64,000 nucleotides of DNA from Shewanella psychromarinicola (GTDB taxonomy: Bacteria > Pseudomonadota > Gammaproteobacteria > Enterobacterales > Shewanellaceae). Where the stretch lies: contig NZ_CP034073.1 in NCBI RefSeq assembly GCF_003855155.1, positions 1,550,001-1,614,000 on the forward strand. Direction: 5' to 3'. Both the position numbers and the translations under genes were made by a program. Positions within the stretch are counted from its first letter, which is position 1; every line of letters begins with the position of its first letter. Below are positions 27,654-37,655 of the stretch, piece after piece. Below the pieces are notes generated by a model. The model saw only the letters and a program-made list of their open reading frames with translations, ran no database searches and was not told the origin of the DNA.

Positions 27654-30535
27654 TAGACACCTTGCTCACCGATGTGAAAACCAACGTAGATGCGATCAAT
27701 AACTTACCGACCGAAGCTGAAAAACCGGTTATCGATAAGATGCGCAGGCAAGATCATGCCTTGTGGGTACAGCTCTATGGCGCCGCAGACCGTGCGACCT
27801 TACACGATTTGGCCGAGCAATTGAAAACCGATTTATTGAGCCAATCTGCCATTCATGATTTGGAGATAAAAGCCCAAGCAGAGCCGATGATTTCCATCGA
27901 AATTGATGAGGAGACATTGCAATCTTATGGCTTAACGTTAGACAGCATTGCTAGCATTATTAATGCCGAATCTGCCGCGTCAATCACCACCAGTTTATAC
28001 AATGACGATAAGACGGTGCGGCTTAAAGTGTCTGAGCAAGCCTATGAAATACAAGATTTCAATGCGATCCCAGTGATTACCACCAGTGATGGGTCACAGA
28101 TCACCTTAGGCGACATTGCATTGGTAAGAGATGATTTTGCCGATGACACGTTTGTGCTGTCACGTTACAACCAAGCCAATGCCAGTGCGATAGAGATTGT
28201 GATGGATGAAAATGGCGACATCGTCAATCTCGTCGAGCAAGCTAAGCAGGTGGTCGAACGCTGGCAAAATAGCAATATATTACCTGCCGGTGTCCATATT
28301 GCGACGTGGAACGACAAAAGTTCAATGATTACAGAGCGCTTAGCGTTATTGGTAAAAAATGCCCTTAGTGGGATAGCACTGGTGTTTATTATTCTGGCGT
28401 TGTTTCTTAATTTACAAGTGGCATTTTGGGTGGCGGCAGGTTTGCCTTTTGTGTTTTTTGGCACCTTATTCTTTATGACCAAGCAATTTACTGGCTTAAC
28501 CATCAATGAGATGACCACGTTTGGCTTCATTATGGCGCTGGGGATCGTGGTTGATGATGCGGTCGTGATAGGCGAAAGCGTTTATAGCACGCGGAAAAAT
28601 AAAGGCGATTCAATAGAAAACACCATTTTAGGGACCATGAAAGTTGCCACCCCGACGGTTTTTGGGGTGCTGACAACCGTAGTCGCCTTTTTAGCATTAT
28701 CCAATGTTGAAGGTCGAATGGGAGAGGTCTATGCTCAATTTGGTACCGTGGTCACCATTGCTTTACTGCTGTCCTTGGTGGAATCCAAGCTTATTCTACC
28801 CTCGCATTTAGCCCATATTAATACCCATAAACCCCGGAGTAAGAATTGGTTTAGCCGTCTTCAGTACGCCGCTGATGCTGGATTACAGTGGTTTAGTCGC
28901 GTCATTTATCAGCAGGTTATTGCCTGGGCACTGCGATTTCGCTATGCGGTCGTGATGGTGTTTGTGGCCGTGTTTCTGCTGGTGGCGGGTATGCCGTTAA
29001 CTGGCAGTGTTCGGATAGCGTTTTTCCCTGATATTCCCGGTGACTCGGTCAATGCTGACATGACGATGCAAAATGATGCCAGTTTCGGTCAGACGCATAA
29101 AAATTTGCTGGCGTTAGAAGCGGCGGCCAAGCAAGTCGATGCACAATTATTGGCGCAATATCGACAAACCACGCATGATAATAACGATAACAATGACCAG
29201 CATGAAAGTGAGATTGTCAGTTTACAGGTTATCGCCTCAAGCAGTGCGTCAGGGAAGGTGCAGGTAGAGTTGTCCTCCGACAGTGTCTACAGCCTAAAAG
29301 CATTTTCCCAACAATGGGGCTTAGCGGTCGGACAGATGGAAGGGGTGAAAAAACTCAAGATATTATCCAAAAGGGACATGATGGATAACTTTAAGGTGGA
29401 ACTCAAAGCGTTGGACAATACCACTGTCTCAGCCGCGGGCAATCAATTACTGGCCAATCTACAAACCATTGTTGGGGTTAGCGGTATTGACCATAATTTG
29501 GATTTGGGTGAGCCACAATATCGTTTTGAATTAACCGAGCAAGGTCGTGCCCTGGGGTTTGATACCGGGATGTTGTCGGCCCAAGTGTTACAGTCTTTTG
29601 GTGGTGGCATAGTGCAACGTTTTCAGCGTGGCAAAGATGAAATAAAAGTGCGGGTTCGTTATCCGGAATCTGCCCGTCAGACCTTAGCCGATATTCAACG
29701 CGCTAATGTGAGGACTGCCGCGGGAATCGTGGTGCCATTGAGTCATGTGGCAAAAGTGTCATCCGACTATCAACCCTCTGAAATTTCCCGTATTGATAAC
29801 CAACGGGCGGTGTACATCAGTGCGGTGCTCGATAAAGATATTATCGCATCCAATGAATTAGTCAGTCAGATGCAGCAAACCTTGGTGCCACAGTTATTGG
29901 CACAGTACCCAGGGTTAACCTTGGAGTTTGCCGGTGAAGCAGAGCAGCAAGCCGAAACCACCAGTTCAATGGAGACCATGTTTGTGCTGGCATTAATCGC
30001 GATTTATGCCCTACTGGCGATCCCGTTAAAGTCCTATGGCCAACCCTTGATTATTATGGTCGCGATCCCCTTCGGCATCGTGGGCGCCATACTGGGTCAT
30101 TGGTGGAATGACTTAACCATCAGCATATTATCGTTAAATGGTATCTTGGCGCTCAGTGGCGTGGTGGTTAATGATAGCCTGTTGCTGGTGTCGCGCTTTA
30201 ATGAATTAATTAACGACGAAGGGATGTCGGTTCATGATGCTATTGTCGAAGCCTGTACTGGGCGTTTGCGTGCGGTGTTATTAACCTCGGTGACCACCTT
30301 TGCCGGACTGGCGCCATTATTAGGTGAAACCTCACTGCAAGCCCAATTTTTAATCCCCGCGGCGGCGGCATTAGGTTATGGTATTTTATTTGCGACTGTG
30401 ATCACCTTGGTATTAACGCCATCCTTGATACTCATCCAATGCGAGTTTAATGCCTTTATTGCCAAGATACTGAGCTGGTTTCGGGTGAATAAGCAGCAGA
30501 CGCCAGCATAAAACGGCGCATAAGTGATTATCAAG

Positions 30536-30560
30536 GCACTGTATGTAATCGATACAGTGC
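30536..30560. other. Inverted repeat after the second RND operon
   Basis: GCACTGTAT (30536-30544) and ATACAGTGC (30552-30560) form a perfect 9-bp stem with a 7-base loop, between the pump stop and the regulator start. No T run follows, so it could be an operator or mRNA-stabilising hairpin instead of a terminator. Confidence 0.4.
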
Positions 30561-30634
30561 GTTCGATCACCGTGCCATAAAGTCTATTACCGATCCATTT
30601 AGCAATAGCACCGCCACGGTAAAGAGGTTAAAAC

Positions 30635-31330
30635 ATGTTCACCGATAAGTTACAGCTACTCCTGGTAGAAGACGATCTTGATTTAGCGATAGCGGTGATC
30701 GAGTACCTAGAGTTGGAAGATATTCTCTGTGATCATGCTGCCAATGGCAGCGCCGGGCTTAATCTGATTTTACACCATCACTTTGATGCGGTGATCTTGG
30801 ATTTAAACTTACCTAAAATGAATGGTCTGCAAGTGTGTGAGTCTTTGCGACTCCAAGGGATTGATGTACCAGTGTTAATGCTGACCGCTCGTGACACCCT
30901 TGACGATAAGCTCAATGGGTTTGCCAAAGGGGCGGATGATTACTTAGTTAAGCCGTTTGCAATGGAAGAGCTTATCATGCGTATTCGGGTGTTAGCCCGT
31001 CGCCGGAGTGGCCAAGTGAGACGCTTGTCTGTGGGCGACTTAGTGCTCGATTTACAGCAAAAGCAGGCGAGTCGAGGCCATTGTGGCTTAAAACTGTCGC
31101 CAACTGCGTTGAAAATTTTAGAGGTGCTGATGCGGGCAAGTCCGAATCCCGTGTCGCGTGAAAAGTTGATGCAAAGTGTTTGGGGCGATGAGCAACCTGA
31201 CAGTAATAGTCTAAAAGTACACATGTTTAATTTACGAAAACACCTAGATGGCGGTAAGGACATCAAGTTACTGCATACGATCAGTGGCCATGGTTTTGCC
31301 ATCAAACTCAACCAGCAGGATAGCCAATAA
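30635..31330 (+). CDS. OmpR-family response regulator
   Basis: DNA-binding response regulator, 231 aa. The receiver domain has LLVEDDLDLA (acidic pocket), AVILDLNLPKMNG (phospho-acceptor Asp in DLNLP) and DDYLVKPF (conserved Lys). The C-terminal winged helix (LSPTALKILEVLMRASPNPVSREKL, then SNSLKVHMFNLRKHLD and ISGHGFAI) is of the OmpR/PhoB class, which binds tandem direct repeats. It lies just after the broken efflux operon and directly abuts its kinase gene. The paired CTTAACC elements in front of both efflux operons are its most likely sites (inference). Confidence 0.95.
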   Translation: MFTDKLQLLLVEDDLDLAIAVIEYLELEDILCDHAANGSAGLNLILHHHFDAVILDLNLPKMNGLQVCESLRLQGIDVPVLMLTARDTLDDKLNGFAKGADDYLVKPFAMEELIMRIRVLARRRSGQVRRLSVGDLVLDLQQKQASRGHCGLKLSPTALKILEVLMRASPNPVSREKLMQSVWGDEQPDSNSLKVHMFNLRKHLDGGKDIKLLHTISGHGFAIKLNQQDSQ

Positions 31331-32647
31331 ATGAAATTAACCCCCAGCCTGCGAATAGACGTGCTGATTATTATGCTGCTAACGGGTATTAGCACTATTT
31401 TAATTTTATCGGTACTCAGTGTGCACTATTTCATTTCTGGTATGGAGAAAACCATGCAATCAGTGATGTATTCTCAAGCACAAGATCAACAGGTCACAGA
31501 TGGTCAGCCGCAAACATCACATCTTTTTACTGTTGCAACGCGTTGGCAAGACTTACCCGCAGCGATCAAACAAAATATTCAGCTTGAACCTAGTGAGTTT
31601 AATGTGTTGTATAAAGCCATTATCGGCGGCTCACCTATTAAGCCACCCGAAAAAGGCTTTTTTGTCATCAAAGTCCTTAAAGGTGATGAGGTGCGCTATG
31701 TGTCGAGTACCTTAGATAGCAAGGCAGGCAACAAGGCTCCACCGAGGGGGATGCCCTTTTTTGTGGTGATAGTGGCGACCGCTATTTTGGGGATTGCGAT
31801 GTTTACCTTAGTGTTGATGTTGATGATGCGAAAAGTGGCGCGGCCGATGAAGCGTTTGAAAAACTGGGCCAAAGGATTAAATAACCAGCAATTGGCTCAG
31901 CCGATCCCCGACTTTCATTACAGTGAATTAAACACCTTAGCGGAAATTGTTAAAACTAGTTTAGGTACAGTGCAGGAAAGCCTAGAGCGGGAGCAACAAT
32001 TTTTAGGGTATGCCAGCCATGAATTACGCACACCCATCGCGGTGATCCGCACCAATAGCGAACTACTGCAGAAATTGATCCACAAAGGCGCAAGCCCAGA
32101 GAAACAAGCGGAAGTGTTGAACCGGATTGAGCGCGCCGGATTCACCATGACAGATTTAACCGAAACCTTGTTATGGTTAAATCGCCAAGAAGGTAAACGT
32201 TTATCGCTTACCTCAGTATCATTAGGTCAATTAATCACCCAGCTTATGCAAGATTTACGTTATCTTTCCTTTGGCAAGGCGGTCGAGGTTATTGTTAATA
32301 CCGATGATACCGAGCAGTTATTGCCCAACACATTATGCCGCATTATCATGACCAACTTAATTCGCAATGCATTACAGCATACTGCCGAAGGCCGAGTGAT
32401 CATTGCGCAATCTGGCTGCAAGGTGACTATTGAGAATTACTGTAATTCAGACACCTTTGATGCAGAAGATCTTGGGTTTGGTTTAGGCTTAGAGCTGACT
32501 AAAAGATTGATCACTCAATATGAATGGCACTATCAATCCACGGGCTTGGGCAGTGGCAGAAAGGTGTCAGTGGTATTTGGTGACGGTTCAATAGATGGCA
32601 CCGATGAGGTTGCAAATGACGGCTTAGCATCATCATCAACCAGATAA
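31331..32647 (+). CDS. Sensor histidine kinase (partner of the OmpR-type regulator)
   Basis: Inner-membrane kinase, 438 aa, with TM1 (about residues 10-32), a periplasmic loop of roughly 110 residues, TM2 (FFVVIVATAILGIAMFTLVLML) and a HAMP-like linker. A HisKA helix follows with YASHELRTPIAVIRTNSELL (phospho-acceptor His), then a HATPase domain in which the N box (IIMTNLIRNALQHT) and G box (LGFGLGLELTKRL) are seen. The classical DxGxG box is weak or absent. The ATG follows the regulator stop without a gap, so the two are co-translated. The signal is unknown; antimicrobial or envelope stress is a guess from the efflux genes. Confidence 0.92.
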   Translation: MKLTPSLRIDVLIIMLLTGISTILILSVLSVHYFISGMEKTMQSVMYSQAQDQQVTDGQPQTSHLFTVATRWQDLPAAIKQNIQLEPSEFNVLYKAIIGGSPIKPPEKGFFVIKVLKGDEVRYVSSTLDSKAGNKAPPRGMPFFVVIVATAILGIAMFTLVLMLMMRKVARPMKRLKNWAKGLNNQQLAQPIPDFHYSELNTLAEIVKTSLGTVQESLEREQQFLGYASHELRTPIAVIRTNSELLQKLIHKGASPEKQAEVLNRIERAGFTMTDLTETLLWLNRQEGKRLSLTSVSLGQLITQLMQDLRYLSFGKAVEVIVNTDDTEQLLPNTLCRIIMTNLIRNALQHTAEGRVIIAQSGCKVTIENYCNSDTFDAEDLGFGLGLELTKRLITQYEWHYQSTGLGSGRKVSVVFGDGSIDGTDEVANDGLASSSTR

Positions 32648-32839
32648 TCAATAAGGCATGTTTAATGCCGAGTGCCTTTTATTGCCTTATTGAAGCCATT
32701 AGCTCAGTGATTTACCCGCCAGCAGAATAAGGCGGTTCGCGCGGGTCGTCGAGGTGTTTTTTCGATAGCACTTGGGATTTATACGCTTTTTTTGCCGAGA
32801 TCTGAGGGCTATTTATTGCTCAAATCCTCATATCCTTTT

Positions 32840-32938
32840 ATTATAATTTCATTATAACACCATTATAATTTTGATATAATTAAGTTGTAATTTGGTTATA
32901 GTTTAATTATTCCAAGATAGTAATCTTATTATAATCAG
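32840..32938. repeat. Array of nine 11-bp degenerate AT-rich repeats upstream of dauA
   Basis: Nine consecutive 11-base units can be laid out without gaps: ATTATAATTTC, ATTATAACACC, ATTATAATTTT, GATATAATTAA, GTTGTAATTTG, GTTATAGTTTA, ATTATTCCAAG, ATAGTAATCTT, ATTATAATCAG. A weaker tenth unit precedes them. The period equals about one helical turn, as for curved DNA or an array of sites for a direct-repeat-binding regulator. The remaining gap (32648-32839 and 32939-33026) shows nothing else I recognise. Confidence 0.6.
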
Positions 32939-33026
32939 TAGCGGTTGAATTGTAGGTTAATGAGCATATAATCGCGGTATCTCTTTGCACGCCGAAGACA
33001 GTTTGGTTTTACGAGGTTACTTGACG

Positions 33027-34769
33027 ATGAAATATAGAAAGCATTTATTTTCTTTGCGAATTGGTCATGCACTTAGAGAGTCCTTAAAAGATGTTCCTTA
33101 CAAGGCTACTGCATTTTATAAAGATTTATTAGCAGGTTTGACCGTAGGTATTATTGCCATTCCGTTGTCGATGGCGTTGGCTATTGCCATTGGTGTTGCG
33201 CCCCAATACGGTTTATATACTGCCATTATTGCCGGTTTTATTACCCCATTTACGGGGGGGTCGCGTTATAGCGTATCGGGTCCTACCGCTGCGTTTGTGG
33301 TAATTTTATATCCTATAGTCCAACAATATGGCTTATCAGGTTTACTGCTTGCCAGTCTCTTATCTGGGCTTATTTTGATCGTTATGGCGCTGTTTCGGCT
33401 AGGACGATATATTCAATATATCCCAGAGTCCGTCACGTTAGGCTTTACCGGCGGTATTGCCGTGGTGATTGCTGTGCTGCAAGTTAAAGGGTTTTTCGGC
33501 TTAAGCATTACCGAGATGCCCGAAAGTTTTGTGGGTAAAGTTGTTGCGTTAGCACAAGCATTACCGGCATTTTCAGTACCGACATTGCTGGTGGGATTAA
33601 GCGCGTTAGGGGTGTTTATTCTATGGCCTAAGCTCAAAATCGCTGTTCCTGCCCATCTTCCTGCTGTGGTTATCGCCAGTCTGGTGGCGGCGGTATTTAA
33701 CCAGCAAGGCTTTAATGTGGCCACCATAGGTTCTACTTTTAGTTTTACCTTGCCTGATGGCACCTTGGGGGCTGGCATTCCATCAATGTTGCCCGACTTT
33801 CAATGGCCTTGGCTACGCACGCAAGCAGATGAATCGTCTTTGGTGTTGAGTTGGGCAGTAGCCAAAGACCTATTGTCAGCGGCATTTGCGATTGCCATGT
33901 TAGGTGCGATTGAATCGTTACTGTGCGCCGTGGTGCTCGACGGCATGTCAGGTAAAAAGCACAGTGCCAACAGTGAATTACTTGGCCAAGGCATTGGTAA
34001 CATTATCACGCCATTTTTTGGCGGTATTACCGCAACAGCCGCCATTGCACGCTCTGCCGCTAACTATAAAGCCGGCGCAGTAAGCCCGATTGCGGCCATG
34101 TGTCATGCGGTTGTGGTGTTGGTGTCTTTATTATCGTTAAGTACTATTTTGGCTTATATCCCGATGGCAGGCATGTCGGCATTGCTGATCATGGTGGCAT
34201 GGAACATGAGCGAAGCCCACAAGATTGTCCACTTGGTGAAAAAAGCCCCCGCCAGCGAAGTGTTGGTGTTGATGGTGTGTTTGTCTCTGACCATTTTCTT
34301 CGACATGGTGATCGCCATCAGTGCGGGGATTATTTTGGCGTCGTTATTGTTTATGAAGCAAGTGGCCGACATGACCAAGGTGAAAGACATCAGTGGACAG
34401 AAAAAGCACATACATGTTGAGTTACCCCCACGATGGAAAGTGTTTAAGATTAATGGCCCGTTATTTTTTGCGGCCGCCGACACTGTGTTTGGTGAGTTAG
34501 GGCATTTAAGCACGAGCCAAGATGGGGTGATTCTATACCTAGATGGGGTATCGATACTCGATTCCGGCGGAGTGGCAGCGCTGTACAAATTCCTCGGTAA
34601 ATGTCGACATAATAACACTCGGGTATTGTTGGCCGATTTCCAATTTCAGCCACTTAAAACCTTAGCTAAAGCGGGCTTTGCACCAGATGGCGTTCATTGC
34701 GAGACCTATTCAACCTTGGCTGATGCGCTAGATGATGTGGTTAGTGAGATTGCGGTTAGTAAAATATAA
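33027..34769 (+). CDS. dauA: SulP-family transporter, DauA-like (C4-dicarboxylate)
   Basis: Inner-membrane anion transporter with a cytoplasmic STAS domain. The start at ATG 33027 (GAGG about 11 bases upstream) gives 580 aa; the longer frame from a TTG at 32985 is less likely. SulP signatures are clear: DLLAGLTVGIIAIPLSMALAIAIGVAPQYGLY and GGSRYSVSGPTAAFVVILYP at the N-terminus, GAIESLLCAVVLDGM and GNIITPFFGGITATAAIARSAAN in the middle. The STAS part spans about residues 460-570 (YLDGVSILDSGGVAALYKFL). The sequence follows E. coli DauA (YchM), a succinate/aspartate transporter, closely along its length, as I recall it. Sulfate or bicarbonate transport is the alternative. Confidence 0.85.
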   Translation: MKYRKHLFSLRIGHALRESLKDVPYKATAFYKDLLAGLTVGIIAIPLSMALAIAIGVAPQYGLYTAIIAGFITPFTGGSRYSVSGPTAAFVVILYPIVQQYGLSGLLLASLLSGLILIVMALFRLGRYIQYIPESVTLGFTGGIAVVIAVLQVKGFFGLSITEMPESFVGKVVALAQALPAFSVPTLLVGLSALGVFILWPKLKIAVPAHLPAVVIASLVAAVFNQQGFNVATIGSTFSFTLPDGTLGAGIPSMLPDFQWPWLRTQADESSLVLSWAVAKDLLSAAFAIAMLGAIESLLCAVVLDGMSGKKHSANSELLGQGIGNIITPFFGGITATAAIARSAANYKAGAVSPIAAMCHAVVVLVSLLSLSTILAYIPMAGMSALLIMVAWNMSEAHKIVHLVKKAPASEVLVLMVCLSLTIFFDMVIAISAGIILASLLFMKQVADMTKVKDISGQKKHIHVELPPRWKVFKINGPLFFAAADTVFGELGHLSTSQDGVILYLDGVSILDSGGVAALYKFLGKCRHNNTRVLLADFQFQPLKTLAKAGFAPDGVHCETYSTLADALDDVVSEIAVSKI

Positions 34770-34773
34770 GAAA

Positions 34774-34822
34774 CGCCATACTGACGGATTAATACCAGAA
34801 GTATTGGTTGGTCAGTATGGCG
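34774..34822 (+). terminator. Branched hairpin terminator after dauA
   Basis: CGCCATACTGAC (34774-34785) pairs perfectly with GTCAGTATGGCG (34811-34822). The loop contains a second small stem, AATAC/GTATT. CTTGCTATTTT follows. It lies just downstream of the dauA stop. Confidence 0.65.
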
Positions 34823-34857
34823 CTTGCTATTTTGTCATTAGCTGACGGTGATGGTGT

Positions 34858-35121
34858 TTATTTGCTAGCCGGTGCCACTTCAATATACTGCCAAGCGTCT
34901 GCTATGTGCAGTCTTGCTGAAGTAACGTGCTTATTACGCTCAACATTAATGTGGTAAGTAATCACTTGCTCACCTTGAATACGACGCTTTGGTTCATCAA
35001 GTGTGACATTGATTTTATAATCAACTTGCTGTTGCCAGTAATCGACTCCCGGTTCACCAGCGGCATTGCGATAATCATTTGGCGTGGGTAGGCTCTCTTC
35101 AAGTTGACGATACACGCGCAC
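34858..35121 (-). pseudogene. Remnant of an M1-type aminopeptidase N-terminus
   Basis: An 87-codon minus-strand frame with AAGGAG five bases before a GTG start. The segment DYRNAAGEPGVDYWQQQVDYKI, followed by VTLDEPKRRIQGEQVITYH, resembles the N-terminal domain of Shewanella peptidase M1 proteins. It then jumps to an unrelated-looking or distal segment (TSARLHIADAWQYIEVAPASK) and ends. A full enzyme would exceed 600 aa, so this is an internally deleted fragment. The family call is from memory of the motif. Confidence 0.5.
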
Positions 35122-35293
35122 AAATACTCCTTTGACAGTAGAAAACTGATGCCAATAAACCCAAAATGATGATTGATATCTTTTTTTTGGGGCAGTGTAA
35201 CTAACTTAATAAGGTTATGCAGTGAGAAGAGGGTTATGAAGTTTTGCACCTTGCTGATGCCAATTCCCTATGGCATAAAAACGGCTAGCAGTA

Positions 35294-36085
35294 TTAATTG
35301 AAGCTAGGCAGAAACTTTTGCAGGTTTTTGTGGCGGACTTCGCCTGAGGTTAATTCAGGTAAAATTTTGTACTTATTGATAATCTGTTGATATTCACCAT
35401 TAGCTTTTAGTATATCTATGCCGTTAGCAAAGGTGATCGCATGGGCTTTATTTTGCTGACTAAAACCAACATACAAGGGCACAGGTTTTCCTATGGTGCC
35501 AGCATAGCGAAGCTGTTTACTTAAATTTAATTGACTCGCGGTGTACTCAATGACATTTCTGTTGTCGACGATTACGGAATGACGGCCTTTTACAAGGCGA
35601 ATAATATTCATCGCTAATGGATCGCTACCTGAGGCAAAGTACGTATTAGCATGCGCGTTAAACCAGGCGTCAAGTGCTGCGCCATAGCCGTAACCATTCA
35701 CTATCGCCGCTTGTTGAGTTTTATTCAGGTCGCTAATCTGCTTAAATGACTCATTACTGTCAACAAGAGTATAAAAGTCGTTGCTGTTATAGCCCAAAAT
35801 CACATCAGCACTGAGTAATTTATTGTCGGCTATCGCGCTTGCGGTCAGTGCAAGCACTGCATCAATATTGTTTCTTTGCAGTTCAATCAATGCCCGCTTA
35901 AACGGAAGCTTTCGAAATTCAACGGCTTGACCTTGGATCTCAAAAGCGCGACGGGTTAGTTCTACAACGTATCCAGTTTGATTTTCGCAGATATACGGAC
36001 ACCAAATATCTGAGGCGATTCGAAGAGGCGCAGAGTGGGCATTAATACTGAAAAGAGACAGTAAAACGATAAAGTACTTTAACAA
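35294..36085 (-). CDS. Periplasmic solute-binding protein, SBP_bac_3 type
   Basis: A 263-aa secreted protein with a signal peptide (MLKYFIVLLSLFSINAHSA) and a type-3 periplasmic binding fold: LRIASDIWCPYICENQTGYVVEL at the ligand site, LPFKRALIELQRNNIDAV, and a hinge region around VKGRHSVIVDNRNVIEYTASQL. No ABC permease or ATPase gene is adjacent, so it may be an orphan receptor or sensor component, as is common in Shewanella. The start codon has little upstream ribosome-binding sequence. The ligand is unknown. Confidence 0.8.
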   Translation of the reverse strand: MLKYFIVLLSLFSINAHSAPLRIASDIWCPYICENQTGYVVELTRRAFEIQGQAVEFRKLPFKRALIELQRNNIDAVLALTASAIADNKLLSADVILGYNSNDFYTLVDSNESFKQISDLNKTQQAAIVNGYGYGAALDAWFNAHANTYFASGSDPLAMNIIRLVKGRHSVIVDNRNVIEYTASQLNLSKQLRYAGTIGKPVPLYVGFSQQNKAHAITFANGIDILKANGEYQQIINKYKILPELTSGEVRHKNLQKFLPSFN

Positions 36086-36281
36086 GTATTTTGCTCCATG
36101 ATTTGAATGGGCGAGTATAGTAATTGTTTAAAGTGTATAGACAACCTTTTTTGATTAAAAAAGATACTAGTTTAGTTGTTCCTTAATAAACATGTCTGTT
36201 TTGTGAACAGATCCCAGAGCCCTATAACAGGTTATTAATTCTGGTTACTTTTTGATAACAACCAACCGAGATAATATTTTT

Positions 36282-37295
36282 ATGGCGACATTAAATAGAC
36301 AATTTACCCATGTGGTTGTTGAACAAACCGGCGAACCCAGTGTGATGACCATGACTCAGTCAACGCTTGCGATGCCAACCGCGGGCCAAGTGACGATTAA
36401 AGTGTATGCTGCTGGCGTTAATGGCCCAGATATCAAACAGCGCGCTGGTGCTTACCCACCTCCAGCAGATGCCAGCCCTATTCTTGGTTTAGAAGTGGCG
36501 GGTGAAATTGTTGCTGTAGCCGACGATGTCACTCAGTGGCGAGTAGGCGATAAAGTGTGTGCATTAGTGCCCGGTGGCGGCTATGGCGAGTTAGTCAATA
36601 CTTACGCAGCTCATTGCTTACCTATTCCCACCGGTTACAGTTACGTACAAGCTGCTGCTCTGCCAGAAACCTTTTTTACTGTTTGGGGTAACTTATTTAT
36701 TCGCGGCGGGCTTAAAGCAGGTGAAACCGTGCTTATTCATGGTGGTTCTGGCGGAATTGGTACTACTGCGATTCAAATGGCGAGTTGTCTAGGCGCGACC
36801 GTTTTTGCTACCTCGGGCAGTGCAGAAAAATGCCAATATTGTCTTGAGCAAGGCGCCAGTGTGGCGATTAATTATAACCAGCAGCATTTTGTTGAACCCA
36901 TCTTAGAGGCGACGGGTGGCCAAGGGGTTAATGTGATTATGGACATTGCCGGTGGCGACTTTATTAATGAGAACTTAAAAGCCATCGCAGTAGACGGGCG
37001 CATGGTATCGGTATCAATGGAGCGTGGTGCACAGGCCAACGTGGATATTTTCCGCATTATGGCGAAGCGGGTAGTGTGGACAGGTTCAACCCTTCGACCA
37101 CAAAGTGTGGCTAATAAAGCCCAAATTGCACAAGGCTTGGCTCAATATGTATGGCCATTATTGAATAACGGTGAAATGAGTATCCCTGTCGACAGCGTAT
37201 TTGCTTTTTCACAGGTGGTTGAGGCGCACCAGCGAATGGAGTCTGGGCAACATAAAGGCAAAATAGTGTTAGCTCTGCAAGCGCAAGCTGGTTAA
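36282..37295 (+). CDS. NAD(P)H:quinone oxidoreductase, zinc-free MDR family
   Basis: A 337-aa cytoplasmic reductase of the medium-chain dehydrogenase family, like quinone oxidoreductase QOR/PIG3. The N-terminal GroES-like fold includes VYAAGVNGPDIKQRAGAYPPP. The Rossmann motif HGGSGGIGTTAIQMASCLGA (about residues 147-166) fits NADPH, and GAQANVDIFRIMAKRVVWTGSTLRPQ is typical of the PIG3 branch. No zinc-ligand cysteine set is present. I prefer ATG 36282 to the TTG at 36252 of the longer frame. It is a single gene; the physiological quinone is unknown. Confidence 0.88.
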   Translation: MATLNRQFTHVVVEQTGEPSVMTMTQSTLAMPTAGQVTIKVYAAGVNGPDIKQRAGAYPPPADASPILGLEVAGEIVAVADDVTQWRVGDKVCALVPGGGYGELVNTYAAHCLPIPTGYSYVQAAALPETFFTVWGNLFIRGGLKAGETVLIHGGSGGIGTTAIQMASCLGATVFATSGSAEKCQYCLEQGASVAINYNQQHFVEPILEATGGQGVNVIMDIAGGDFINENLKAIAVDGRMVSVSMERGAQANVDIFRIMAKRVVWTGSTLRPQSVANKAQIAQGLAQYVWPLLNNGEMSIPVDSVFAFSQVVEAHQRMESGQHKGKIVLALQAQAG

Positions 37296-37655
37296 GTCAT
37301 GCACAGAGTAGCGATTGGGTCTTAATCAGCGATATATTTTGATAAAAAACTTGAAGCTTGGTTTTTTTAAGCTAAAGTCGTGATGACATAGTGATTGGCC
37401 TGAAAGTGGTTAATCACTTTTTTGGGACGTTTATTTGGTGAGAAAAATGACAGTAAAGTGTAAAAAACTGACTACAACCGACATTTTTATGCGATTACGC
37501 GAAAATTCATCGTTTTAGGCATTGATTATCAGAAATATTCTGGTTAAATACCCACACAAATACAGAACAGATAATCGTGGCGCAGTATGAAGATGTTATC
37601 TTCAATAATCCTGCATCATTTTTAGAATATGTGTTGATTAAGGGCGTTAGCATAT

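Larger units (their letters stand above)
26226..30511 (+). pseudogene. RND efflux transporter interrupted by an IS630-family element
   Basis: Inner-membrane pump of the second RND system. The N-terminal part (26226-26552) carries TM1 and the start of the first periplasmic loop. The remainder resumes at 27656. Removing the IS and one TA copy restores a continuous frame reading YDLDTLLTDVKTNVDA, giving 1060 aa. The remaining part has TM4 with IMALGIVVDDAVVIGESVY (proton-relay Asp pair), the second periplasmic loop and the C-terminal TM bundle (LSGVVVNDSLLLVSRFNE). The downstream piece could be translated only from an internal start and would lack TM1, so the pump is presumably inactive. Confidence 0.93.

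Noticed and set aside
27617..30511. A separate RND transporter gene starting at 27617
   Set aside because: The apparent start lies inside the IS630 end; the sequence is the 3' part of the interrupted pump gene.
35236..35301. A 21-codon plus-strand ORF starting MKFCTLL
   Set aside because: Too short to distinguish from chance despite a GAGGG upstream; no coupling to a neighbour.
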